Shown here: positions 7,246 through 16,400 of the stretch, in pieces
How the letters are laid out: every line of letters begins with the position of its first letter
Position numbering within the stretch: position 1 is the stretch's first letter
Origin: Myxococcaceae bacterium
GTDB lineage: Bacteria; Myxococcota_A; Polyangia; Polyangiales; Ga0077539
NCBI GenBank assembly: GCA_004297725.1
Contig: SCUS01000179.1
Coordinates: 1-32,716, forward strand
Length of the DNA: 32,716 bases
Direction: 5' to 3'
Program-made: the position numbers and the translations under genes
Notes under the pieces: generated by a model
Database searches by the model: none
Told to the model about the DNA's origin: nothing
What the model saw: the letters and a program-made list of their open reading frames with translations, nothing else

Positions 7246-8853
7246 TCAGCGCCGCGAGGGCATCGCCAGCGGGCGCAGGTAGCGCAGCGCCGCCGTGGGC
7301 TCGGCCGCCACGGCGCTGAGCAGGCCTCCCGCGAAGGCCCCCATCACTCCCGCCGAGCCCACATCGCAGCCCGACAGGAACAGGTTGCGGATGGGCGTTC
7401 GCGGGCGCAGCCAGGGGTTGCGGTAGCGGTCGGGCGTCGAGACGACCCCGTAGATCGCCCCCGCGGCGGGGTTGGCGAAGTGCTCGGTGGTCAGCGGCGT
7501 CGAGAGCTCGGCGTGGCGCAGCATCGGCTCGAGCCCCGGGCGATGCTTGAAGAAGAGCTTGAGCATCCTGGCCGTGAGGTCGTCCTTGAGGGCCTCGTAC
7601 TCGGGGCCTCGCTTCATCCACGCGCTGCCTCGCCACTTCGCGAAGGACTCATAGGGCACGAAGGTGACGATCTCGCCCGTGTGAAGCATCGAGGGGCCGG
7701 GGTCGTGCGACGGGTCCTTCAGCGACGGGTACGAGGTGTAGAGCAGCGGCGGCAGGGAGTCGGAGTCGGTGAAGTCCCAGGCCGTGAGCTCCGTGTCCCA
7801 GGTCTCCCAGAACCACTGGTTGGCCGCCCCCGCGCCGGCCTTCGTGATGTCGCCCTCGAAGCCCATGTAGAGGCACACGTGCGCGGGCGACGGGGGCATG
7901 GCGTTCACCGCGGCGGCCCACTCGGCCGGCCTCGCCTCGGGCGGGACGAGCTGCGACACCGTCACCCGCGCGTTGGCGGCGCTCACCACCCGGTCGGCGC
8001 GGATCTCCTCGCCGTCCTTCATGCGCACCCCCACCGCGGCGCCGTCCTCGATGAGGATGTGGTCGACCTCGGCGCGGATGCGCGTCCAGCCGCCGGCGTC
8101 GGCGACGGTGCGCAGCATCGTGCGGGCGATGTTTCCAGCGCCTCCCACCGGGTAGTACGCCCCGTGGAGGAAGTGGTGCACCACCGAGGCGTGGATGGCG
8201 AAGGACCCCTGGCTGGGCGGCGATCCGTAGTAGCCCCACTGCCCGGCGAGCACGACCTTGAGCCGAGGGTTGGTGGTGATCTCGTCGAGCACCGATCGCA
8301 GCGTGCGGTCGGTGTAGCGCGAGGACGCTCTCAGCGTGAGCGGCGACAGGGCCGTGGCGAGGCCCTCGGGCAGCACCCGCGAGGCGTAGTAGCCCCACAT
8401 GGCCGAGACCGCGTGGCGCACCTCGGAGAAGTACCGGTCGATGGCCTCCCGCTCGTCGGGGAAGGCCTCGTAGAGGTTCTCCTTGTACTGCCTGCGGTTG
8501 TCGGGAAAGGAGATGTCGAAGCCGTCGGGGTAGTGGAAGTGCTCGTACTCCGCCCCCAGCGAGGCCCACTTCAGGCGACCGCCGGTGAGGTCGCCCAGGA
8601 TGCGCCCGAGCAGCGCCTTCTCGGTCACCTCGCCGATGGCGTGCACCCCGACGTCCCAGTGCCAGCGCTTGCGCTTGAACGAGTGCGTGAACCCGCCGGG
8701 GACGTAGTGCCGCTCCAGCACCAGCACCCGCTTGCCCAGCTTCGCCAGGATCGCCGCGGTCGTCATGCCCCCCATCCCCGAGCCGATCACGATGTAGTCC
8801 CAGCGCTGGGACGGGGCCGTTCGGCTCCAGGGTCGGTCGTCGTCTCGCTCCAT
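7246..8853 (-). CDS. FAD-dependent oxidoreductase, carotenoid isomerase / phytoene desaturase-like
   Basis: 535 residues from the ATG at 8853, which has GGAGG 8-10 bases upstream. The N-terminal Rossmann motif for FAD is intact: DYIVIGSGMGGMTTAAIL (residues 19-36, GxGxxGG), followed by LVLERHYVPGGFTHSFKRK, a hallmark of the CrtI/CrtISO/retinol-saturase group. The C-terminal FAD contact is NLFLSGCDVGSAGVMGAFAGG. Family members desaturate, isomerise or saturate polyene lipids such as carotenoids or retinol. Closest by pattern are the all-trans-retinol 13,14-reductase and prolycopene isomerase-like proteins; the substrate cannot be read from sequence. No other carotenoid gene is in the window. 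The gene lies between the pirin (77 bases upstream) and the DUF2202 gene on the same strand, so the three could form one transcript. Confidence 0.9.
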   Translation of the reverse strand: MERDDDRPWSRTAPSQRWDYIVIGSGMGGMTTAAILAKLGKRVLVLERHYVPGGFTHSFKRKRWHWDVGVHAIGEVTEKALLGRILGDLTGGRLKWASLGAEYEHFHYPDGFDISFPDNRRQYKENLYEAFPDEREAIDRYFSEVRHAVSAMWGYYASRVLPEGLATALSPLTLRASSRYTDRTLRSVLDEITTNPRLKVVLAGQWGYYGSPPSQGSFAIHASVVHHFLHGAYYPVGGAGNIARTMLRTVADAGGWTRIRAEVDHILIEDGAAVGVRMKDGEEIRADRVVSAANARVTVSQLVPPEARPAEWAAAVNAMPPSPAHVCLYMGFEGDITKAGAGAANQWFWETWDTELTAWDFTDSDSLPPLLYTSYPSLKDPSHDPGPSMLHTGEIVTFVPYESFAKWRGSAWMKRGPEYEALKDDLTARMLKLFFKHRPGLEPMLRHAELSTPLTTEHFANPAAGAIYGVVSTPDRYRNPWLRPRTPIRNLFLSGCDVGSAGVMGAFAGGLLSAVAAEPTAALRYLRPLAMPSRR

Positions 8854-8930
8854 GGCGGTGATCCTCCGACCCGCGTCGTAGCCCGCATCGGCGACCGCAG
8901 GCAACGCGCTCGGTGGGGCGCCGCGCCCCT

Positions 8931-9629
8931 TCAGGCCAGATCGAACACCAGCACCTCGGCGCCGTCGACGCCCTCGATGCTCACGGCCCCTTCGTCCGAG
9001 AGCGCCGCCGCGTCGCCTGCTCCGAGCTCCTGCCCGTTGACCCGCGCCCGGCCGCGGGCGACGTGCACCCACGCGTGCCGCCCCGGCGCCAGCTCGTGCC
9101 GCGCGCCCTGACCGCTCCCGAAGAGCCCCGCGTACAGCCGCGCGTCGGTGTGGATCGTCACGCTCCCTCCGCTCCCGTCGGGCGAGGCGACCAGCCGGAG
9201 GCGGCCGTCCTTCTCCTCGCGGGAGAAGGTCTTCTGCTCGTAGCCCGGCGCGATGCCCGGCCGCGAGGGGAGCAGCCAGATCTGGAGGAAGTGCACCAGC
9301 TCCGTCGACGAGGCGTTGAACTCGCTGTGCGCGACGCCGGTGCCCGCGCTCATGCGCTGCACGTCCCCGGGGCGGATCACGGAGCCGGTGCCCATCGAGT
9401 CGCGGTGCTGGAGCCCGCCCTCCAGCACATAGGAGACGATCTCCATGTTCTGGTGGCGGTGCGTGCCGAAGCCCTTCGTGGGCTGCACCCGGTCTTCGTT
9501 GATCACCCGCAGCGAGCGGAAGCCCATGTGCGCCGGGTCGTGGTAGTCGGCGAACGAGAAGGTGTGGAAGCTGTTGAGCCAGCCGTGGTCGGCGTGGCCG
9601 CGCTCTTCGGCGCGTCGGATGGTGATCAT
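8931..9629 (-). CDS. Pirin family protein (bicupin)
   Basis: 232 residues, the standard pirin length. The start at 9629 (MITIRRAEERGHADHGWL) has GAAGGAG just upstream and matches the usual pirin N-terminus; longer in-frame starts are unlikely. The N-terminal cupin has the full metal site: His57 and His59 (GTHRHQNMEIVSYVLEG), and His101 and Glu103 (VAHSEFN). The second cupin is shorter, without obvious metal ligands, as is normal. Characterised bacterial relatives include YhhW-type quercetin 2,3-dioxygenases and PDH-interacting pirins; which role applies here is not visible. It is transcribed toward the FAD oxidoreductase and is divergent from the hydrolase lipoprotein at 9786. Confidence 0.95.
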   Translation of the reverse strand: MITIRRAEERGHADHGWLNSFHTFSFADYHDPAHMGFRSLRVINEDRVQPTKGFGTHRHQNMEIVSYVLEGGLQHRDSMGTGSVIRPGDVQRMSAGTGVAHSEFNASSTELVHFLQIWLLPSRPGIAPGYEQKTFSREEKDGRLRLVASPDGSGGSVTIHTDARLYAGLFGSGQGARHELAPGRHAWVHVARGRARVNGQELGAGDAAALSDEGAVSIEGVDGAEVLVFDLA

Positions 9630-9785
9630 GGTGCGCTCCTTCATGCTCAGGGCGGGCATCGGCCCGCCGTCCCTGCCCTTCATGATGGCCACGGTCCCCC
9701 CGTCAAGGGAATCGGCCAGTGGGGGGGGGCCGAGGGCGACCCTCCATCCGATCGATGGGTCCGCCCGATGGAGCACGGACCATCT

Positions 9786-10874
9786 ATGCTGCCGCGGATG
9801 TCACGCTCCCCGATCTCATGGCGTGCCTCTCTTGGCGCGCTCTCTGTCTGTGCCCTGACCGCGTGCAGCGACGGCGGCGCCCCGGTGGACGCCTCCACGT
9901 CCGACGTCGTCGACGTCCCCGCGAGCGACGTCCCCGCGAGCGACGTTCCCGCGAGCGACGTCCCCGCGAGCGACGTTCCCGCCGCCCCGCTGCGGCGCTG
10001 CCCGACCGCCGGTCGCGGCGCCGTCGAGGGGGACCACTGCTTCGTGCTCACTCCCTCGGAGTCGGGCCTCCCTGCGGCGGGTGCGAACGCGGACGAGGAC
10101 CAGTACGCGCTACGCCCGACGAGCGCCGCGCGCGGCCAGCTCCTGCTCTTCTTCAACGGCAGCGGCGGATCGCCCCGCGGCGGCGTCGCCTCCGCCTCCA
10201 CCAGCTTCTACAGCGTCGCGCGGGCGCAGGGGCTCCACGTGCTCGCGGTGAGCTACCGCTCGGATGAAGCGATCGGGGTCCTCTGCGCCACCGCGGCCGA
10301 CCGGGACGCGTGCTTCCTCCAGACGCGCACCACCGTGCTCACCGGCGAGTACCAGGACGGGGCCGCCGCGAGCCTCCGTGGCATCGCGCGCCACGAGGGG
10401 GTGTACGCGCGCCTCCTCGCCGCCCTCGTCGCCCTCGCGCGGCGCGATCCCTCCGGGGGCTGGGATGCCTTCTTCGACCCGGCGATGCTCTCGACGCCCC
10501 TGCGCGCGGTGCGCTGGGAGCGCGTGATGGCCTCGGGGCACTCGCAGGGAGGCGGGCACGCGGCGCTGCTGGGGAGGCGACACGCCCTCGCGAGGGTGAT
10601 CGCCCTGGCCTCTCCGTGCGACAGCAGCCGCGGGGTCGCCGCGCAGTGGCTCGTCCACGACGGCTCCTACGCGACCGATCCCACCACGCGCTTCTTCGGG
10701 CTCGGCGCGCCGGGCGACGCGATCTGCCCCGGGTACCCCGCGGCCTGGGAGAGCCTCCGCATGGCCCCCGCCGCGCGCATCGCGGACGCCGTGGTGTGCG
10801 GCGAGGGAGCGCACGGCGCCCCCATCGCCTGCGTCGAGAACGCGGGGCGCTGGGAGCGGCTGCTGCAGCCGTAG
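9786..10874 (+). CDS. Alpha/beta-hydrolase-like lipoprotein with VPASD repeat linker
   Basis: 362 residues. The start is 9786 or the in-frame ATG at 9798; I prefer 9786 because a GGAG lies 12 bases upstream. A signal peptide ends in the lipobox LTAC, so the mature protein is lipidated. Just after it is a stalk made of a perfect 15-base tandem repeat encoding (D)VPASD units. The catalytic domain shows a nucleophile elbow GHSQGGGHAALLG, an oxyanion-type region LLLFFNGSGGSPRG, a possible acid in LGAPGDAICPGYP and a His in GEGAHGAP. This supports a serine hydrolase (esterase or lipase fold) working on the cell surface or in the periplasm. Paired cysteines (ATAADRDACF, SPCDSSRG, VVCGEGAHGAPIACVEN) suggest disulfides. 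Substrate unknown. Confidence 0.8.
   Translation: MLPRMSRSPISWRASLGALSVCALTACSDGGAPVDASTSDVVDVPASDVPASDVPASDVPASDVPAAPLRRCPTAGRGAVEGDHCFVLTPSESGLPAAGANADEDQYALRPTSAARGQLLLFFNGSGGSPRGGVASASTSFYSVARAQGLHVLAVSYRSDEAIGVLCATAADRDACFLQTRTTVLTGEYQDGAAASLRGIARHEGVYARLLAALVALARRDPSGGWDAFFDPAMLSTPLRAVRWERVMASGHSQGGGHAALLGRRHALARVIALASPCDSSRGVAAQWLVHDGSYATDPTTRFFGLGAPGDAICPGYPAAWESLRMAPAARIADAVVCGEGAHGAPIACVENAGRWERLLQP
9912..9971 (+). repeat. 15-bp tandem repeat encoding lipoprotein stalk
   Basis: Four consecutive units of GACGTYCCCGCGAGC, with a fifth partial unit after. They encode the repeated D-V-P-A-S tether of the hydrolase lipoprotein. The unit length is a multiple of three, so changes in copy number keep the frame. 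Confidence 0.95.
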
Positions 10875-10967
10875 CGCGGCGGCCTGAGGGCCGAGGGGGT
10901 GCGTCGCGCCGCGAGGGCCCACACTCTGCCCCCCACTTTTCTCCGCGGTGTCGTAGAGGGGGCCTCC

Positions 10968-12011
10968 ATGTTGCTCGACCTCCACCGCCACCTCGAAGGG
11001 TCGCACAGCCCTCGCGCGCTCCTCGACGTCGCCCTCGCCTTCGGCATCCGCAGCCCCCTCTTCTTCGACGCCGCGACCGGCCAGCCCGTCGCGCCCGAGG
11101 CGCTCGCGCGGCAGCTCACCATGCAGGCCCCCTCGGACGACGCGGCGGTGTTCTACCAGTGCATCGTGAAGGCCCGCGCGGCCTACGTGAGCGTCGAGGC
11201 CATCGGCGCGCTGGCGGGCAAGGCCTTCCGCGAGGCGGCGGACGACACCGACGGCTTCGAGATGCGGCTCTCGCTCTTCTCGATGGCGCGCACGCTCATC
11301 GAGCACCAGGGGCGGGTGTGGCGAGACGTGGCGCCGGTGGAGTTCGCCGAGCGCTACGCGCGGCCCGTGCTGCAGGCGGTGTTCTCCGCGCGCGACGAGG
11401 CCTCCCGGGAGACGGGCAAGCCGATGCTGCTTCGGCTCGGGCTGTCGCGCACCTTCGAGAGCGAGGCCCACTACCGCGCCCTCGCGGCGATGGCGCGAGA
11501 GCACGCCGCGGCGCTCGTGGGCCTCGACGTGCTGGGCATCGTGATCGGCGCGGACACCGAGCCGCTGCCGCCGGGGCTGCTCGACGTGCTGGCGACGCTG
11601 CGCCGCGACCTGCCGGACCTGACCATCCACGCCGGGGAGTTCGCGGACCACGCCTCCGTCGACCGCACGCTGGCGCTCTCGCCGCGCGGCATCGGCCACG
11701 GCGTTCACTCGCTGCAGAGCCCCGCCACGCTGGAGCGCCTCGCGAGGGAGGGCGTCACCCTGGAGGTGTGCCCGACGAGCAACCGGCTGCTCATCCCGAC
11801 GGCGCTTCGGGCGCTCGAGGCCGCGCACGGGGGAGCGACGCCGCTCAAGGCGCTTCAGCGGGCGCAGGTGCGCTGCGTGCTGGGCAGCGACGACCCGACG
11901 CCGATGGGCACGTCGTTTCGGCGCGAGGTCGAGGTCGCGAGGGAGCTCGGCGTCGACATGGCGCAGCTCGAGGCCGACACGGGGCGTCGCTGGGCCGAGC
12001 TGACGGGGTAG
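10968..12011 (+). CDS. Adenosine deaminase family protein
   Basis: 347 residues, near the family norm of about 330-350. Metal and substrate residues of the amidohydrolase-fold deaminases are present: His6 and His8 in LDLHRHLEG, His221 and Glu224 in IHAGE, His244 in GIGHGVHS, and Ser307-Asp308-Asp309-Pro in GSDDPTPMGTSF. These bind the zinc and activate the water that removes the 6-amino group of adenosine or a related purine. No signal peptide is present, so it is cytoplasmic. It may be an adenosine, adenine or other aminopurine deaminase; ADE and ADAL-like members share these motifs. The start at 10968 follows a purine-rich run (AGAGGGGG). It stands between the hydrolase lipoprotein and the adenylating enzyme, with no obvious functional link to either. 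Confidence 0.9.
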   Translation: MLLDLHRHLEGSHSPRALLDVALAFGIRSPLFFDAATGQPVAPEALARQLTMQAPSDDAAVFYQCIVKARAAYVSVEAIGALAGKAFREAADDTDGFEMRLSLFSMARTLIEHQGRVWRDVAPVEFAERYARPVLQAVFSARDEASRETGKPMLLRLGLSRTFESEAHYRALAAMAREHAAALVGLDVLGIVIGADTEPLPPGLLDVLATLRRDLPDLTIHAGEFADHASVDRTLALSPRGIGHGVHSLQSPATLERLAREGVTLEVCPTSNRLLIPTALRALEAAHGGATPLKALQRAQVRCVLGSDDPTPMGTSFRREVEVARELGVDMAQLEADTGRRWAELTG

Positions 12012-12043
12012 CGCCTGGGAGGGGAGTGCTCCATGGGCGTCCC

Positions 12044-13435
12044 ATGCTCGCACCGATGGGTCGACGACTTCGCAGGGCGGTGATCGCGCTCGATCTGCTG
12101 CGAGCGCAGCGCGAAGGCGCGACCGGTCTCGACCGGCGTCAGGGGGCCCGCCTCTCGGCCCTGGTGGCGCACGCGCGGGCGTCGTCGCCCTTCTATCGGG
12201 CGAAGTACCGCGGGCTGCCCGATCAGCCGTCGTTGCGCGAGCTGCCGGTCGTGAGCAAGCCGGAGCTGATGGGCGCGTTCGATGACTGGGTCACCGACCC
12301 GCGGGTCGACCGGGCCGGGGTCGAGGCCTTCATCGCAGACCCGACTCGCATCGGAGCGCCCTACCTCGGCCGGTACTTCGTCTGCAGGACCTCGGGTACC
12401 ACCGGGCACCCGGGCCTGTTCGTTCACGACGCGCACGCGTGCGCCGTGTACGAGGCCTTCACCGCTCGCATCGACCTCGCATGGCTGTCCGGTCCCCAGT
12501 GGATCCAGATGGCCCGTCAGCGCGCTCGCTGGGCCACCGTGCTGGGCACGGGGGGCCACTTCGCAGGCGAGGGATGGATGGAGTTGCAGCGGCATCGAGA
12601 CCCCTGGCGGCGCCGCACCCTGCGCGTGTTCTCCCTCCAGCGTCCGCTGCCGGAGATCGTCGCTGCGCTCAACGCCTTCGATCCGGCGGTGCTCACCAGC
12701 TACCCGAGCGCCCTGGAGCTGCTGGCCGAGGAGCAGCTCGCCGGTCGCCTCCAGGTGCGCCCGGTGATCGTGGAGCTCGGCGGCGAGTCCCTCGACGATG
12801 ACGCCCGCGCTCGGATCGCTGCGGGCCTGGGCGGCGCGCTGCACGACGCCTACTCGGCCTCGGAGTGCATGGCCATGGCCTATGACTGCGCGCACGGGTG
12901 GCTGCACGTGAACAGCGACTGGGTCATCCTCGAACCCGTCGATGCCGACGGGCGCCCGACGCCGCGGGGCGAGGCGTCGCACACGGTCCTGCTCAGCAAC
13001 CTGGCCAACCGGGTGCAGCCGATCATCCGCTACGACCTCGGCGACACGGTCCTCGCTCGCCCGGACCCCTGTCCCTGCGGCAACCCGCTGCCGGCGATCC
13101 GTGTGCAGGGCCGGCGTGACGACGTGCTGCGGCTGCGATCCGCGGAGGGAGCGACGATCCGCGTCCTCCCGCTGGTGGTCGGATCGGTGGTCGACGAGAC
13201 ACCCGGCGTGCAGCGGAGCCAGCTCGTGCAGACCGGAGCCCGCTCGCTGCTGCTGAGGCTCGACCTGGAGCCGGGCGCATCGGCCGAGCGGGTCTGGACG
13301 CAGGCTCACGCCCGCCTCGCGGACTACCTCGTCGACCAGGGATTGCGAGGAGTCGAGATCACCCTCGGAGCCGACCCCCCTGCGCGCAGCGCGACGAGCG
13401 GGAAGTTTCGTCAGGTGATCGCGGGAGGGTACTAG
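12044..13435 (+). CDS. Phenylacetate-CoA ligase (PaaK)-like adenylate-forming enzyme
   Basis: 463 residues. ANL-superfamily motifs are clear: the phosphate-binding loop CRTSGTTGHPG (residues 114-124), LTSYPSALELLAEE, the adenine/aromatic motif YSASECMAMAYDC (from 270), RYDLGD (329-334) and a Cys pair CPCGNPLPAIRVQGRRDDVL just before the hinge. The Cys-x-Cys-Gly and GRxDD arrangement is characteristic of PaaK-type ligases rather than classical acyl-CoA synthetases. A Lys near the C-terminus (SGKFRQ) is in the place of the usual catalytic Lys. The family activates aromatic or other carboxylates as adenylates and usually transfers them to CoA. Here the substrate is unknown, and the gene is not next to a degradation cluster. 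Start alternatives are GTG 12026 and ATG 12056. The stop overlaps that of the MYXO-CTERM gene within a CTAG. Confidence 0.85.
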   Translation: MLAPMGRRLRRAVIALDLLRAQREGATGLDRRQGARLSALVAHARASSPFYRAKYRGLPDQPSLRELPVVSKPELMGAFDDWVTDPRVDRAGVEAFIADPTRIGAPYLGRYFVCRTSGTTGHPGLFVHDAHACAVYEAFTARIDLAWLSGPQWIQMARQRARWATVLGTGGHFAGEGWMELQRHRDPWRRRTLRVFSLQRPLPEIVAALNAFDPAVLTSYPSALELLAEEQLAGRLQVRPVIVELGGESLDDDARARIAAGLGGALHDAYSASECMAMAYDCAHGWLHVNSDWVILEPVDADGRPTPRGEASHTVLLSNLANRVQPIIRYDLGDTVLARPDPCPCGNPLPAIRVQGRRDDVLRLRSAEGATIRVLPLVVGSVVDETPGVQRSQLVQTGARSLLLRLDLEPGASAERVWTQAHARLADYLVDQGLRGVEITLGADPPARSATSGKFRQVIAGGY

Positions 13436-16400
13436 CGACGACGGCGCCGACGAGAGAGCACGACGCCCAGCGCGGCGAGGCCCGCGAGCGCGAGGCGCCC
13501 GTCGGAGCTTCCACCCGCAGCGCGGCAGCCGCATCCGGCGGGATCACCGGGCAGCGCGTTGACCCCGGCGTCGGGGACATCGGCGCCGACCGAGGCGTCC
13601 TGAAGGCCGGCGTCGGCCATCACCACGTCAGCCCGCGCGTCGGCCCGCGCATCCGCGACATCCGCCACGCCCGCGTCGCCGAGCACCACGTCGGTGTCGA
13701 CGTCCACCATGGCCGCGTCGGCGACGTCCTCCGCCTCGGTCACGTCGCTCGCGTCGGCGACGTCCTCCGCCTCGGTGACGTCGCTCGCGTCGGCGACGTC
13801 CTCCGCCTCGGTCACGTCGCTCGGCACGTCCGTCACCGCCACGTCGCTGGCGTCGCCCGCGTCGCCCGCGTCGCTGCACAGTCCGCCGTCGGGGAGGGCG
13901 CCCATCACGCACGCGCCCGCCGTGTCGCAGCGCTCGACGCCGTTGCAGAGCTCGCCGTCGTCGCAGAGCGTTCCGGCCGTCGCGTTGACGAGCACGCAGT
14001 CGCCCGAGGCGCGGTCGCAGGTGTTCACCCGACACGGGACCGCGCTCGGCGGGCAGCTCACCGCCGTCCCCGGGGTGCAGGCGCCCGCGGCGTTGCAGGT
14101 CTCGGCGCCGTTGCAGGCGTCGCCGTCTCCGCACGAGGTCCCCGCCGAGACGGGGGTGTTCACGCAGCCCGAGGCGGGGCTGCACGAGTCGGCGGTGCAG
14201 ACGTTGCCGTCGTCGCAGGAGAGGGCCGTGCCCGCGGCGCAGGCGCCCGCCGCGTTGCAGGTCTCGGCGCCGTTGCAGGGGTTGCCGTCGCCGCAGCCCG
14301 CGCCCGCCGTGACGGGAGCGTTCACGCATCCCGTGGCGGGGCTGCACGAGTCGGCGGTGCAGGGGTTGCCGTCGGCGCAGACGGGCGGAGCGCCCGCGGA
14401 GCACGTCCCCGCGGCGTTGCAGGTCTCTGCGCCGTTGCAGGCGTCGCCGTCACCGCACGCGGTGCCGGCCGCGAGGGGGGCGTTCACGCATCCCGTGCCG
14501 GGGCTGCACGAGTCGGCGGTGCAGGGGTTGCTGTCGGCGCAGACGGGCGGAGCGCCCGCGGAGCACGTCCCCGTGGCGTTGCAGGTCTCGGCGCCGTTGC
14601 AGGCGTTGCCGTCGCCGCACGCGGTGCCCGCCGACACCGGAGAGAAGTCGCAGCCCGAGGCGGGGTTGCACGCGTCGGCGGTGCAGGGGTTGGCGTCGAC
14701 GCAGGCGAGGGGCGCCGCGGTCACGCAAAGGCCCGAGCCGCAGGTCTGCCGCCCGCTGCACACGTTGGTGCTCCCGCAGACCGCCCCGTCGTCGAGGAAG
14801 GTCACCGCGCACCCGCTGGCGGGGTTGCAGGTGTTCACGGTGCAGGGGTTGGCGTCGGTGCAGACCAGTGGGGCCCCCGGGGTGCAGGCGCCCGCGGCGT
14901 TGCAGGTCTCGGCGCCGTTGCAGGCGTCGGCGTCGGCGCAGGAGGTCCCGGCCGAGACGGGGGTGTTCACGCAGCCCGAGGCGGGGCTGCACGAGTCGGT
15001 GGTGCAGACGTTGCCGTCGTCGCAGGAGAGGGCCGTGCCCGCGGCGCAGGCGCCCGCGGCGTTGCAGGTCTCGGCGCCGTTGCAGGGGTTGCCGTCGGAG
15101 CAGGCGGTGCCGGTCGGGCGCGCCCCGCACGCGTTGACGTCGCAGCGCGAGCAGGCCCCGGGACAGTCGAGGTCGGCGCCGCAGGTGGCGCCCGCGTCGG
15201 CGAAGTCGAGGGCGTTGTCGTCGCGGTCGGTCAGCGCGGGGAGGCGGCTGTACACGCGCGCCGTGGTCGAGATCACCGGCGTCGCCGTGACGCCCGCGTA
15301 GGTGCCGCTGCCGTAGTTGACGATGTCGACGAGGGTGTTCGAGCCGTCGAGCACCAGGATCTCGTCGCCGCCGTTGGCGAGGCCCCAGCTCCCCGACGCG
15401 GTCCAGAGCGTGTAGCGGGTCATGTCGGGGGTGGTGTCGCCCGCGGTGGTGGCGAACTCGGCGTCGGCGGCGCGGCCGTAGCGCGCGGCGTACTGCGAGC
15501 CGCTCGCGGCCACGATGAAGGTCGCGCCCGGCGCGAGCGTGGCGGCGGGGAAGCTGTACATCCCTTCGGTTCCGTCGACGGTCTCCTCGTCGCCGATGCG
15601 GAAGTTTCCGAGCGCGAGGGGCGCCGGCGTCATGTTGCGCAGGGCCACCCACTCGTTGCCGCCCACCGTCGAGGCCGCCGCGTCGGAGACGAAGCGCGTG
15701 ACCATCAGCGGGGCGTAGACCTCGCCGTCGGCGGCGAAATACACGTCGGCGTAGTAGTGGATGACCTGGTCGCTCACCTCGGCGAAGGTGTTGGGGTGGC
15801 TCGCGGCGCGGGGGTCGCCGTAGTCGGTCACGACGTCGAGGGCGTTGGAGACCTCCGAGCCGCCGATGGGCACGGTGTCGTCGTTGGACTGCGCGCGGAA
15901 GGTCGCGACGGTGAAGCGCAGCGGCGCGGCGGGGGGCGCGGAGAGGCCGAGCGCGCTCCAGGGGACGAAGATCTCGACGCCGTCGGCGCCGCGCACCGCG
16001 GCCACGGTGGCGGTGGTCGCGAAGGAGGGGTCGAGCACGGCGGCCGTCCCCCCGGAGCCGAAGCGGGTCTGCACCAGGAACTCCCAGCGCGCTTCGGGGG
16101 CGACCTGCGTGTCGCCGAAGCCGGCGAGGAAGCTCTGCCCGCTGCCGGAGGCGCGGTCGGTGTCGATCGCGACCTGCACCTGCACCGGCGCGCCGGACGG
16201 GGCGGTGGCGGCGAGGCGCACCAGGATGGCGAGCCCGGTCGCCGTGCCCGTGTACTGCACCCGGGTGATGTTCGCGTCGTTCTCGGGGGTCGCGAGGTCG
16301 GTGCGCGCGTCGGCCGCGTTGTCGAGCCACACGTACTCGCCCGCGGACGAGGCGTTGCGCGCGACGAGCCCGAGGTTGTCCGCCGTGGGGACGCGGGAGG

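Noticed and set aside
9719..9730. Run of nine G between the pirin and hydrolase genes as a phase-variation tract
   Set aside because: It lies in intergenic DNA away from both starts and could be chance in a GC-rich genome; no evidence of a switch.
10310..12043. Plus-strand extension of the PaaK-like frame upstream of 12044
   Set aside because: It is an out-of-frame shadow of the hydrolase and adenosine deaminase genes, rich in Arg and Gly.
13715..13822. Short regular repeats that could suggest a CRISPR array
   Set aside because: The units are contiguous without spacers and encode an in-frame protein stalk.
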